40,318 nt of DNA, taken from NCBI GenBank assembly GCA_031127075.1, contig JARIFA010000014.1, forward strand, positions 1-40,318. Reading direction: 5' to 3'. Source of the DNA: Gemmatimonadota bacterium. GTDB lineage: Bacteria > Gemmatimonadota > Gemmatimonadetes > Gemmatimonadales > Gemmatimonadaceae. Under the pieces are notes generated by a model. That model had not been told where the DNA came from and did not search any database. It was given only the letters and a program-made list of their open reading frames with translations. The translations under genes and the position numbers were made by a program. Positions 25,246 through 32,655 of this stretch are shown piece by piece (the first letter of the stretch is position 1; every line of letters starts with the position of its first letter).

Positions 25246-26001
25246 TCAGACCTTGTGGTACCCGATCCGCGCGGCCTCGACCCGATCCGCCGCGACGTAG
25301 ATCTCGAAGTCGGAGAAGAACGCCGGCGCCTCCGCCTGCATCGCCCGCAGCACCGCGACCGCCATCCGCCGGATCTCGAACTCCGCCGCCTCGCTCGACC
25401 GCAACTCGAGCATCGTGCGCCAGGCGCGCGCGTTCCCCGTCACGACGATCTTCGTCTCGGTGGAGTTCGGCAGCACGCCGCGCGCGGCCTCGCGCGCCAT
25501 CTTGCGACGGTGGACCTTGTCGTCCACCCACTGGTACCGCTCCATCAGCCGGTCGACGAGCGCCACATAGGTGGCCTGTGCTCCCTCCACCTGCGCCTGC
25601 CAGGCGGCGCGCAGCGCCTCGTCCCCGATGATCGCCGGCGGCACGACGAACGCCGCGTCCGATTCGTCCACATAGCGCTGCGAGAGCTGCGAGTACGCGA
25701 ACCCCGCGCGGTGCCGCACCAGCTCGTGCGTCAGCGATCGGCTCACCCCTTCGAGGAGCAGCGAGTAGTTCGCGTGCTCGAGCACGGAGCCGTGCCCCTG
25801 CTTCTTGATGTTCTCCAGATAATCCCGCGTTGTGCGGCTCGCGGGGTTCTTCTGGCTCATGTAGCAGAGGCGTCCCGCGAATTCCGCGAGTCGCTCGCCG
25901 TCAGTCCCCTCGCCCATCCACTGCACGGGGAGATGCGCAGGCTCCGCGAACTGCGGGCGCGCGAGGACGGTGATCGTGGGTTCGGTGTAGAAATGCGGCA
26001 T
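25246..26001 (-). CDS. thyX: FAD-dependent thymidylate synthase
   Basis: A 251-aa ThyX that methylates dUMP to dTMP using methylenetetrahydrofolate, NADPH and FAD. Family marks are CYMSQKNP, the GHGSVLEHANYSLLLEGVSR block, the signature region RHRAGFAYSQLSQRY, and the C-terminal ELRSSEAAEFEIRR. The signature has eight residues between RHR and the second Ser, one more than the textbook RHRx7S spacing. Its presence implies thymidylate synthesis without ThyA. The ATG at 26001 lies 27 bases after a TATCTT box, so the mRNA should have a short leader, without a strong Shine-Dalgarno. Confidence 0.95.
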   Translation of the reverse strand: MPHFYTEPTITVLARPQFAEPAHLPVQWMGEGTDGERLAEFAGRLCYMSQKNPASRTTRDYLENIKKQGHGSVLEHANYSLLLEGVSRSLTHELVRHRAGFAYSQLSQRYVDESDAAFVVPPAIIGDEALRAAWQAQVEGAQATYVALVDRLMERYQWVDDKVHRRKMAREAARGVLPNSTETKIVVTGNARAWRTMLELRSSEAAEFEIRRMAVAVLRAMQAEAPAFFSDFEIYVAADRVEAARIGYHKV

Positions 26002-26028
26002 CGCGGGAGAGGCTGGGGTCGAGCGGGA

Positions 26029-26034
26029 AAGATA
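26029..26034 (-). promoter_or_regulatory. Putative -10 box (TATCTT) of thyX
   Basis: Minus-strand TATCTT lies in the 85-bp gap after the FAD oxidase gene and would start transcription near 26022, about 21 nt before the thyX ATG. It is immediately next to an inverted repeat at 26039-26059. Confidence 0.4.
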
Positions 26035-26038
26035 GCGC

Positions 26039-26059
26039 GGGGCTGGGGTCCCCGGCCCC
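26039..26059. repeat. 21-bp inverted repeat upstream of the thyX -10 box
   Basis: GGGGCTGGGG and CCCCGGCCCC flank a single T, complementary apart from one G-T wobble. It could be the terminator of the FAD oxidase transcript or an operator over the thyX promoter spacer. GC-rich chance palindromes are common in such DNA, so confidence is low. Confidence 0.35.
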
Positions 26060-26086
26060 CCGTGGAGGGGTGCGCCCGGCGCCGGC

Positions 26087-27745
26087 CTACGCCTCGTCTG
26101 TGATCAGGTCGAGCCGGTGCAGGTCCCAGCGACGCTCCCGCGTCACCCGGTCGAGCGCGGCGCGCGCCGCAGCCGGGAGCGGGGTGAGCCCCGGATCGAC
26201 CTTCATCTCCCCGAGCGCCACGGCCCCAGGGAGCGGCACCTTCACCCCGGGGTTCAGCAACCCCTCGGGATCGAACGCGTGCTTCACCGCCGCGAAACGC
26301 GCGAGCGAGGCCGGGGGCCAGACGCGGGCGAGCAACGGCGTGCGGAGTCGGCCGTCGCCGTGCTCGCCTGCCAGCGTCCCGCCGAGCGTGGCGATGAGCG
26401 TGGTGACCTCGTCGAGCAGGCGCTCGCAGCGGGCGCGCCACGTGGAGTCGTCGAGATCGACGAGCGCGTTCACGTGCGCGTGCGCGTCCCCCGCGTGCCC
26501 GAAGATCACGCCGCGCAGGCCGGCATCGGCGAGGGCCGATCGTACGCCGCGCACGTACTCGGCGAATCGCGCGGGTGGCACGCAGCCATCCTCCACGAGT
26601 TGCAGGCTCTGCCAGCGCGGCGCGAGCCGGTTCAGGATGGGGCTCGCCGCGTGACGCAGCGTCCAGAGGCGCCCCGTCGCCGCCGGTGTCTCCGCCCGCT
26701 CGCGATGCGTGGCGCCGTGCGCCTCGCAGGTCGCGACCAGCGCATCCATCCGCGCGCTCGCATCGGCGGCGTCCGTACCCTCCGCCTCGATCAGCAGCAC
26801 GGCGTCGAGCGCAGCAGGGAGCCCGAGGTCGCTCCCCTCACTCGCGGCGATGTCGAGGAACGAGCGGTCGAGGAGCTCGGCCGCGCTCGCGCCGCCGTCG
26901 GCCATCGCGACGGCCGCCGCGGCCGCGGTCTCGAGCGACGGGAACCCGACGAGGGCGAGCGCTGTGGCCCCCGGCACCGGTGAGAGGCGCACCTCGACCG
27001 CCGTGATGAACGCGAGCGTGCCGTCGCTGCCGAGCAGGAGGTCGATGGGGTCGTCGCTCGCGGCGAAGGCGCCGAGGGCATAGCCGGAGGAGTCCTTCCG
27101 CACCCCGGGCCGACGCAACACGTCGGGCGCGGCCGCGCGGATCGTCGGCGCGACGTCCCGAGCGAGGCGTGCGAGCGCCGGCACCTCCGGCGCGGGCATG
27201 CCGCGACGGAGCCAGGCGCGCGTCCCATCCGCGAAGACGCACTCGAGCCCGACGATCCAATCACGGAGCGGCCCGTGGCGGATGGTCCGACTCCCCGCCG
27301 CGTGCGTGGCACACATCCCCCCGATCGTCGCGAAGGCGCCGCTCGACGGGTCCACGGGGAAGGTGAGGCCGTGCGTCCGCGCCGCCGCGTCGAGGGCGTC
27401 GCGGGTGACCGCCGCGCCGACACGGACCGTCCGTGCGGCGACGTCGACCGACGCGATCCCGCCGAGGCGCCCCAGATCGACGATGACGCCATCGCCGATC
27501 GCGCCGCCCCCCATCGAGCTCCCGCTGCCGCGCGGGATGAGCGGCGCGCCGACGTGCGCCGCCCAGCGGACGAGCGAGACGAGGTCATCGGCATCCGCGG
27601 GGACGGCGACGGCGCGCGGCACGATGCGCGCCACGCCAGCCGCCTCGCTGTAAACCGCGCAGGCGAGCGCGTCACGGCGGAAGACGCCGCGGAACGCGGC
27701 GGGCGTCTCGTGCGACGCGGGCGATGCGGACGACGCGGAGGTCAC
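26087..27745 (-). CDS. GlcD-like FAD-linked oxidase/dehydrogenase
   Basis: A 552-aa flavoprotein of the vanillyl-alcohol-oxidase fold. The FAD-binding half has PRGSGSSMGGGAIGDGVIVD for the pyrophosphate, PVDPSSGAFATIGGM, and GSDGTLAFITAVEVRL. The C-terminal cap has HAGDAHAHVNALVD, a His-rich block typical of 2-hydroxy-acid dehydrogenases such as D-lactate or glycolate dehydrogenase subunit GlcD, then GEHGDGRLR and AFDPEGLLNPG. It lacks the C-terminal 4Fe-4S domain found in larger fusions. The substrate is probably a D-2-hydroxy acid. The start is a GTG 40 bp after the squalene/phytoene synthase gene, with no strong Shine-Dalgarno; co-transcription with that gene is likely. Confidence 0.88.
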   Translation of the reverse strand: MTSASSASPASHETPAAFRGVFRRDALACAVYSEAAGVARIVPRAVAVPADADDLVSLVRWAAHVGAPLIPRGSGSSMGGGAIGDGVIVDLGRLGGIASVDVAARTVRVGAAVTRDALDAAARTHGLTFPVDPSSGAFATIGGMCATHAAGSRTIRHGPLRDWIVGLECVFADGTRAWLRRGMPAPEVPALARLARDVAPTIRAAAPDVLRRPGVRKDSSGYALGAFAASDDPIDLLLGSDGTLAFITAVEVRLSPVPGATALALVGFPSLETAAAAAVAMADGGASAAELLDRSFLDIAASEGSDLGLPAALDAVLLIEAEGTDAADASARMDALVATCEAHGATHRERAETPAATGRLWTLRHAASPILNRLAPRWQSLQLVEDGCVPPARFAEYVRGVRSALADAGLRGVIFGHAGDAHAHVNALVDLDDSTWRARCERLLDEVTTLIATLGGTLAGEHGDGRLRTPLLARVWPPASLARFAAVKHAFDPEGLLNPGVKVPLPGAVALGEMKVDPGLTPLPAAARAALDRVTRERRWDLHRLDLITDEA

Positions 27746-27785
27746 GCGGCGGCTCGGGGCAACTCGGACGATGGGCGCCGCGCCC

Positions 27786-28853
27786 TCAGGCGCCGGCGAG
27801 GCCGAGCGTGAACGGCCGTGCCTGCACGCTCGCGACGAGGCGCCGGAGCGCCGCGTTGCTGCCGATGGCGAGGAGTCCCGCGAGCATCAAGGCCTTCACC
27901 TCGCCACGCGAGATCTTCACCTGCCCGCCGGCGGTGAGCATCGCCCGTGAACGCGAAAGGTCGCGGAGCGTCGCGTAGGCGAAGAGGAGCGGGAGGACGC
28001 AGAAGGCGCGCACCCGGAAGGCGCGGCGCGGGATCGCCAGCGTGTACTCGAGGGCCGCGTCGAGGTCGGTGCGCGCGAGCGTGATGAACCCCTCGACCAC
28101 GCGATGATTGCGCTCCACATGCGCCGGTGAGAGGAGCGTCGCGTGCCCGCTCCCTGCGGCCTCGAGGTCGTGCGCCGGGAGGTAGATCGAATTCTCGTGC
28201 TCGGCGTCGTGCGCGATGTCCTTCAAGATGTTCACCGTCTGAAGCGCCTCGCCGAACGTCTGGCAGCGCGCCCAGAGGCGGTCGAACTCGCGGCGCCCGA
28301 CCGCCGGCACGTGCTCGTGCCAGAGTTCGGTGAGCATGCACCCCACCGTGCCCGCGACGTAGTAGCAGTACTCACGGTACTCCGGGAGGGTCTGGATGCG
28401 GATGCCGCGCGGGTAGGTGCGCACGAACTTCGCCATCCCGCGGCCCATCTCGCGCACCCAATGCGCGACGCGGTCGCGCGTACGCGGCGGCAGCGTGCGG
28501 AAGGCGACGAGGACGAGGTCCGTGTGCGCGACGAGGCGCAGGTGCGCGGGGTCCCCTTGCAACGTGCGCACCTGCGCGGGGAAGGCGTCGGCGGCGGCCG
28601 CGTCGTCGAGCGCGGCGAGGAAGGCGTCGAGCCACGCCGCCCGCTGCTCGGGCGCGGTGGTGTTGTCGTCCTCGATCGTATCGGCGATGCGGCAGAGCAG
28701 ATACGCCGTGCAGACGGCGTCCCCGAGCACGCCCGGCAACGCCTTGATGCTGATGGCGAAGGTGCGCGAGACCTTGGGCAGGATGGCCCGTCCGAACCGC
28801 TGCGCTTCGCGCACGCGGTCAGGGGCATCGGAGGGACGGACGCGCACGGTCAT
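27786..28853 (-). CDS. Squalene/phytoene synthase family protein
   Basis: A 355-aa head-to-head prenyl synthase. The first Asp-rich motif is CRIADTIEDD (diphosphate binding through Mg2+) and the second is the Asn-based NILKDIAHD. The blocks SRTFAISIKALP, YCYYVAGTVGCML and RAFCVLPLLFAYATL resemble squalene synthase (farnesyl-diphosphate farnesyltransferase) more than bacterial CrtB. Products of this family feed hopanoids, sterols or C30 carotenoids; none of those genes is nearby. The gene starts seven bases after TAATTT on the minus strand with no Shine-Dalgarno. Confidence 0.88.
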   Translation of the reverse strand: MTVRVRPSDAPDRVREAQRFGRAILPKVSRTFAISIKALPGVLGDAVCTAYLLCRIADTIEDDNTTAPEQRAAWLDAFLAALDDAAAADAFPAQVRTLQGDPAHLRLVAHTDLVLVAFRTLPPRTRDRVAHWVREMGRGMAKFVRTYPRGIRIQTLPEYREYCYYVAGTVGCMLTELWHEHVPAVGRREFDRLWARCQTFGEALQTVNILKDIAHDAEHENSIYLPAHDLEAAGSGHATLLSPAHVERNHRVVEGFITLARTDLDAALEYTLAIPRRAFRVRAFCVLPLLFAYATLRDLSRSRAMLTAGGQVKISRGEVKALMLAGLLAIGSNAALRRLVASVQARPFTLGLAGA

Positions 28854-28860
28854 CGTCGTG

Positions 28861-28866
28861 AAATTA
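28861..28866 (-). promoter_or_regulatory. Putative -10 box (TAATTT) for a leaderless synthase mRNA
   Basis: Minus-strand TAATTT is followed by CACGACG and the ATG at 28853, placing the start point at or next to the A of the start codon. It lies in the 38-bp gap after the lipoprotein gene. Confidence 0.5.
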
Positions 28867-28891
28867 CCTCGGCCGGGCCCCGGACGCGGGC

Positions 28892-29977
28892 TCAGATCCC
28901 GGTGAAGGCGAGGTCGATCTGCCGGCGGAGGGAGGCCAGCATCTCCTCCGGCATCGGGAAGGCGGCGGCGAGCGCCTCGAGCGCGCCGGTGGTCGGCACG
29001 GGCCGGCCCGCGAGCGTGAGGTACCAGCGCGCGTACCGCTCGGCGAGCGCCGGATCGATCCGCGCGACGAGCAACGCCCCGCCGCGCACGAGCCCGGTCG
29101 CGGCGAGCGCCGTGCCCGCACCCGCACGCTGCTGCGCCGGCGTGAGATGGTCCGCGATCGCGACGTTCGCGACGACGCCGGCCGCCTCGTGCGCGAAGGC
29201 GAAGAGCAAGGCCTCCGCGCTGTCCGCGGACGCGGGCCAGGCCACGGCGTATTGGCTCGCGAGCTTGCCCGCGGGGACGGCGCGGCCCTCACCGCCGAGC
29301 ACGAGTGATGGGATCAGGTCGCCGTTCTGCTGCTGCGTCGCGTTGAGGTAGGGCTGGAGAACGGGCCGCCAGCGCGCCTGCCAGAGGGAGTCGCCCATCG
29401 CGAGCCCCGGCGTGCGTCGCCGCTGCTCCTCGACCCACCACGTGTGGAAGAACTGTGCGCGTTCCCCCTCGAGGGCCGCCGTGAAGCGGCGCGCCCACTC
29501 GCGGTCCTCCTTGCGCGGGAACTGCTGCGCCAGGAAGGCGACGACGCCCGCGACCTCCGGGTTCGATGCGTTGCGCGGATCCCCCTCGGCGCGGAGGAAG
29601 AAGGTCACCCCGCGTTGGATCTCCTCCCAGCTGCCGAAATAGAGCGCGAGGAACTGCGCGCCCTCGAGCGCGGGGCGGGCGCGGAGGCCGGCGACGAGGT
29701 CGCGGCGTGCGGAGTCGAGCGCGGTATAGAGGCCACGGCGGTTGCGCTCCACCGTGAGCCGGTCGCGGTAGCCGCGGTCGAAGAGCGGCACCGTCGCGGT
29801 ATCGTCCATCAGCATCGCGAAACCGTGGAGCCAGAGGTCCACGTGCTCCCGCGTCTTCACCGGCCACCGGGGTCCCGCCACGACCGGCCGGAGCGGATCA
29901 GTCGCCCGCTGCGGCCCCGCGCAGCCGAGCGCGGCGAGGAGGACGAGCAGGGCGAGCGCCGGTTGGCGGCGGTTCAC
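28892..29977 (-). CDS. Putative lipoprotein of unknown function
   Basis: A 361-aa protein starting at a GTG that overlaps the zinc-ribbon gene's stop (GTGA). The N-terminus is a short basic segment, a Leu/Ala-rich hydrophobic stretch and LAALGCAGP, a slightly irregular lipobox, so it is probably lipidated and exported. The mature part contains WLHGFAMLMDDT, LYFGSWEEIQRGVTFFLRAEGDP, FFHTWWVEEQRRR and FAFAHEAAGVVAN. It is rich in Trp, Phe and Arg and looks globular and helical. I do not recognise a family and see no complete metal-protease motif (HEAAG is not HExxH). It is the last gene of the six-gene operon beginning at 33200. Confidence 0.8.
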   Translation of the reverse strand: MNRRQPALALLVLLAALGCAGPQRATDPLRPVVAGPRWPVKTREHVDLWLHGFAMLMDDTATVPLFDRGYRDRLTVERNRRGLYTALDSARRDLVAGLRARPALEGAQFLALYFGSWEEIQRGVTFFLRAEGDPRNASNPEVAGVVAFLAQQFPRKEDREWARRFTAALEGERAQFFHTWWVEEQRRRTPGLAMGDSLWQARWRPVLQPYLNATQQQNGDLIPSLVLGGEGRAVPAGKLASQYAVAWPASADSAEALLFAFAHEAAGVVANVAIADHLTPAQQRAGAGTALAATGLVRGGALLVARIDPALAERYARWYLTLAGRPVPTTGALEALAAAFPMPEEMLASLRRQIDLAFTGI

Positions 29978-30654
29978 GCCTGTCGGCCGCACGTCACACA
30001 GAAGTGCCACGACGTCTCCACCTCGCTGCCGCACCCGGGGCATCGCTTGATGGTCTGGTCGACACCGCACCAGGGGCAGAAGCGGATCTCCCGATCGGCG
30101 GGGAGCGGGTGGGCGCAGGCGACGCAGCTCGGGCCGGCGTCGCTCGGGGCGGGGGTCTGCTCGCGAGTGTCCACGATCTCCTCGGGCGCGTCCGCGATCG
30201 GTGTGGGTTCGGGGATCGGTGCCGGTGCGGGCGGCGGAGGTTCGACAGGCGCCGGCTTCGGCGCAGGCGCAGGCGCAGGCGCAGGCGCTGGTGCCGGAGC
30301 GGGCGCACTCGCCGGCGCCGTGGCGGCCGACGCGCTCGGTTGCGCACCAGTCAGTCGGACCGTCGCGTGGGCGTGGGTCCGCACCACGAAGAGATCGGGG
30401 TTCGGCGAGGTGAGTTCCGCAGCACACGCCGTCCGCACCGCCGGCTCCGCCTCCACATACCCACCTTCGCCAGCGAGCAGGCGCATCACCAGCAGCAGGT
30501 AATCATCGTTCGTGTCGACGATGGCGTGCGCGCGCACTTGCCGATACGGGGCGAGGGAGTCGAGGATCTCCTTCACGGCGATCGGACGCGCGGTGGTGCC
30601 GGCCGCCTGCGCGGCGCGGGTGAGGAGGTCGGACAGCGCGTCGAGTGAGGACAT
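29974..30654 (-). CDS. Zinc-ribbon protein with Pro-Ala linker
   Basis: A 226-aa soluble protein in three parts. Residues 1-105 form an alpha/beta domain (MSSLDALSDLLTRAAQ, then VRAHAIVDTNDDYLLLVMRLL) with no recognised active site. A linker of about 60 residues follows, with seven or more Pro-Ala pairs. The C-terminus holds two zinc ribbons with four CxxC knuckles: CVAC and CPWC, then CPGC and CVTC. The start has GGAG five bases upstream. It follows the RNase HI gene by 11 bp and overlaps the lipoprotein gene by four bases. Zinc-ribbon ends like this often mediate protein or nucleic acid binding; the function is unknown. Confidence 0.8.
   Translation of the reverse strand: MSSLDALSDLLTRAAQAAGTTARPIAVKEILDSLAPYRQVRAHAIVDTNDDYLLLVMRLLAGEGGYVEAEPAVRTACAAELTSPNPDLFVVRTHAHATVRLTGAQPSASAATAPASAPAPAPAPAPAPAPAPKPAPVEPPPPAPAPIPEPTPIADAPEEIVDTREQTPAPSDAGPSCVACAHPLPADREIRFCPWCGVDQTIKRCPGCGSEVETSWHFCVTCGRQA
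30261..30296 (-). repeat. Hexanucleotide tandem repeat coding for Pro-Ala pairs
   Basis: Four perfect copies of GCGCAG (plus strand) from 30261 to 30284, followed by two decayed copies. They code for the Pro-Ala linker of the zinc-ribbon protein. Slippage in units of six would change linker length without breaking the frame. Confidence 0.75.
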
Positions 30655-30665
30655 CGGGACTCCGC

Positions 30666-31283
30666 TCAGATGGGCCGGGGCAACGTGGGCGCCGGATGAA
30701 ATGTGGCGGCGGACGGGAATGGTGCCACCGGGGCGCGGGCCCCGCCCTTCGCCCGACGCGCTTCGAGCCAGGCGTCGAAGCCCGATTCGATCAGCCCTCC
30801 GGAACTCGACTGCTCGGTGGCGGCCCGGACCGCGAGGTCGTTCGCATACTCGTTCTGCGGATGCCCGGCGTGGCCCTTCACCCAGTGCCAGGCGTACTCG
30901 TGGCCGACCGTCGCGCGCAGCGCCGCGTGCCAGAGGGGGAGGTTCTCGATCGCGCCGGTCTTCCGCTTCCATCCGTTCCGCGCCCACCCGAACACCCACC
31001 CGCCGAGGCCGTCGACGAGGTAGCGGGAGTCTGTCGTGAAGAGGACGCTGAAGCGCCCGTCCTTCGCACCGAGCGCGGTGAAGGCCTCGATGACGGAGCA
31101 GAGCGCCATCCGGTTGTTCGTCGTGGCCGGCTCGCTGATCCAGAGGTCTCGGCGCGTGAGCCGGCCGTCGGGATGCTGGAACTCGACGAGGACGCCCGCG
31201 CCGCCGGGGTTCGCCCCGACCTGACCGTTGCCGAGGCACGACTCGTCGGCGTAGACCGCGACGAGCGGAAGGCGTGCGCTCAC
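30666..31283 (-). CDS. RNase HI-like protein with altered active site
   Basis: A 205-aa protein with the RNase HI fold: first catalytic Asp13 in YADESCLGN, the TNNRM helix start, Asp85 in TTDSRYLVDG, the basic WKRKTG segment, and KGHAGHPQNE with the flexible-loop His. Two of the four carboxylates differ from E. coli RNase HI. The Glu of NNRME is Ala60 (codon GCG), and the last Asp of NERCDELA aligns with Asn148 in NEYANDLA (Asp149 is next to it). About 50 extra C-terminal residues are Ser/Ala/Pro-rich. It either works through shifted residues, as a divergent subfamily, or binds hybrids without cutting well. The GTG start overlaps the 71-aa gene's stop. Confidence 0.85.
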   Translation of the reverse strand: MSARLPLVAVYADESCLGNGQVGANPGGAGVLVEFQHPDGRLTRRDLWISEPATTNNRMALCSVIEAFTALGAKDGRFSVLFTTDSRYLVDGLGGWVFGWARNGWKRKTGAIENLPLWHAALRATVGHEYAWHWVKGHAGHPQNEYANDLAVRAATEQSSSGGLIESGFDAWLEARRAKGGARAPVAPFPSAATFHPAPTLPRPI

Positions 31284-31495
31284 CGGATCACCTCGATCCG
31301 TTCGCAGTCGTCGAGGCGGAGCTCGAGTGGCGCACCCGTCGTCGGGTGCCGCGCGACGATGGTCTCGCGCCCGTCACGGAGCACGAGGCGCTCGGCGATG
31401 ACGATGAACTCCGTGCCCCGGCGCAGCACCGCGATCCGGGTGCCGTCGAGGATCGCGCGCTCGAGCGCGTCGTATTGTGCGACGGTGAGCGGCAT
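31280..31495 (-). CDS. Conserved-looking 71-aa protein between M20 and RNase HI genes
   Basis: A 71-residue soluble protein. Its ATG overlaps the M20 stop by one base (TGATG) and its stop overlaps the RNase HI GTG (GTGA). The sequence predicts an N-terminal helix (TVAQYDALERAILDG) followed by several beta strands (RIAVLRRGTEFIVIAERLVL, then ETIVARHPTTGAPLELRLDD, then RIEVI), the look of a small beta-barrel or SH3-like fold. I do not recognise a named family. Position inside a tightly coupled chain makes it almost certainly a real gene. Confidence 0.75.
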   Translation of the reverse strand: MPLTVAQYDALERAILDGTRIAVLRRGTEFIVIAERLVLRDGRETIVARHPTTGAPLELRLDDCERIEVIR

Positions 31496-32655
31496 CAGGC
31501 GGTGGTCGTCCAGTGGTGGATGGCGCGCGTGAGGATGTCGGTCGCGCGATGGATGTCATCGACCGGCACCCACTCCTCGGCGGCGTGCGCGAGCGCGATG
31601 TCCCCGGGGCCGAAGCAGAGCGCGGGGATCCCCGCTGCGGTGAGGAGCGCGGCGTCGGTCCAGCAGGAGAGCCCTGTCACTGGGGCCGACCATCCGGCGG
31701 CGCGGCAGGCGGTCTCGAGGGTTCGCACGAGGGCGTGGTCGACGGGAAGGTCGTTCGGCTGCTGGATGAGCCCTGGGGTGACCGTGGCGTCGAGCGTGGG
31801 CGTCGTGGCGCGGACCGCGGCGATCGCGGCGGCGATCTCGTCAGCGAAGCACCGACCGTCCTCGCCGGGCAGGGTGCGTCGCTCGAGGCTCACCGCACAG
31901 CGATCGGGATAGGTCGAGAGGCCGATGCCGCCGGCGATCGTGCCGGCGTGCCACGAGGGGTGGCCGAGGAGGGGGTGGGTGCGATGGCCGTGGGAGGCCC
32001 GCCCGGCCGCCTCGAGGGCGGTGAGCACCTGGGCCGCGCCGGTGATGGCATCGATCCCCACGTCGGCGCGGGAGCCGTGCGCGGCGCGGCCGCGGACCAT
32101 GAGCTCCGCCCAGGCGAAACCCTTGTGCGCCGGCGCGATCGCGAGGCGGGTCGGCTCGGTGACGATGGCGGCATCGGCGCGCAGGCCAGTCGCGAGGAGG
32201 GCGCGCGTGCCGAGGCTTTCCCATTCTTCATCGGCGACGGCCGCGATGATGATCTCGCCGTTCGCCCCGGCGTCGTGGGCGCGGACGGCCGCCGCGGCCA
32301 TCGCGGCGACCCCGGCTTTCATATCGGCCGACCCGCGGCCATAGAGACGGCCGTCGCGGATGGTGGGGGTGAACGGCGGATGCAGCATCCCGTCGACACC
32401 GACGGTGTCGAGGTGACCGTTCAAGAGGATGGAACGGCCGCCGGCAGCTCGACCTGCGCGCGCGACCACCGAGATGCGCCCTTGGGCGTGTTCGTGCCAC
32501 TCGACCTCGAGGCCCCACTCGCGGAGGCTGTCGGCGAGGCGCTCGGCGGCTGGGGCTTCACCCGGCCCGTCGGCAGCGAGGCTCGGGTTCCGGGAATCGA
32601 CCGCGACGAGCGCCGCGGTCAGGGCCAGCGCGTCGCCGCGCGGGACCCCGGTCAC
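31495..32655 (-). CDS. M20 family deacylase/peptidase (ArgE/DapE-like)
   Basis: A 386-aa zinc enzyme. Metal and catalytic residues are visible in NGHLDTV, the bridging Asp in GSADMKAG, the Glu pair in AVADEEWES, and TEPT. The lid has RGRAAHGSRADVGIDAI. The pattern is that of acetylornithine deacetylase, succinyl-diaminopimelate desuccinylase or related amidohydrolases; the exact acyl-amino-acid substrate is unclear and no arg or dap genes are near. The GTG start overlaps the stop of the H1-like gene by four bases (GTGA). Confidence 0.88.
   Translation of the reverse strand: MTGVPRGDALALTAALVAVDSRNPSLAADGPGEAPAAERLADSLREWGLEVEWHEHAQGRISVVARAGRAAGGRSILLNGHLDTVGVDGMLHPPFTPTIRDGRLYGRGSADMKAGVAAMAAAAVRAHDAGANGEIIIAAVADEEWESLGTRALLATGLRADAAIVTEPTRLAIAPAHKGFAWAELMVRGRAAHGSRADVGIDAITGAAQVLTALEAAGRASHGHRTHPLLGHPSWHAGTIAGGIGLSTYPDRCAVSLERRTLPGEDGRCFADEIAAAIAAVRATTPTLDATVTPGLIQQPNDLPVDHALVRTLETACRAAGWSAPVTGLSCWTDAALLTAAGIPALCFGPGDIALAHAAEEWVPVDDIHRATDILTRAIHHWTTTA

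Noticed and set aside
28892-29977. Zinc metalloprotease assignment for the lipoprotein because of a His-Glu-Ala-Ala stretch
   Set aside because: The motif lacks the second His of HExxH and no third ligand pattern is visible.
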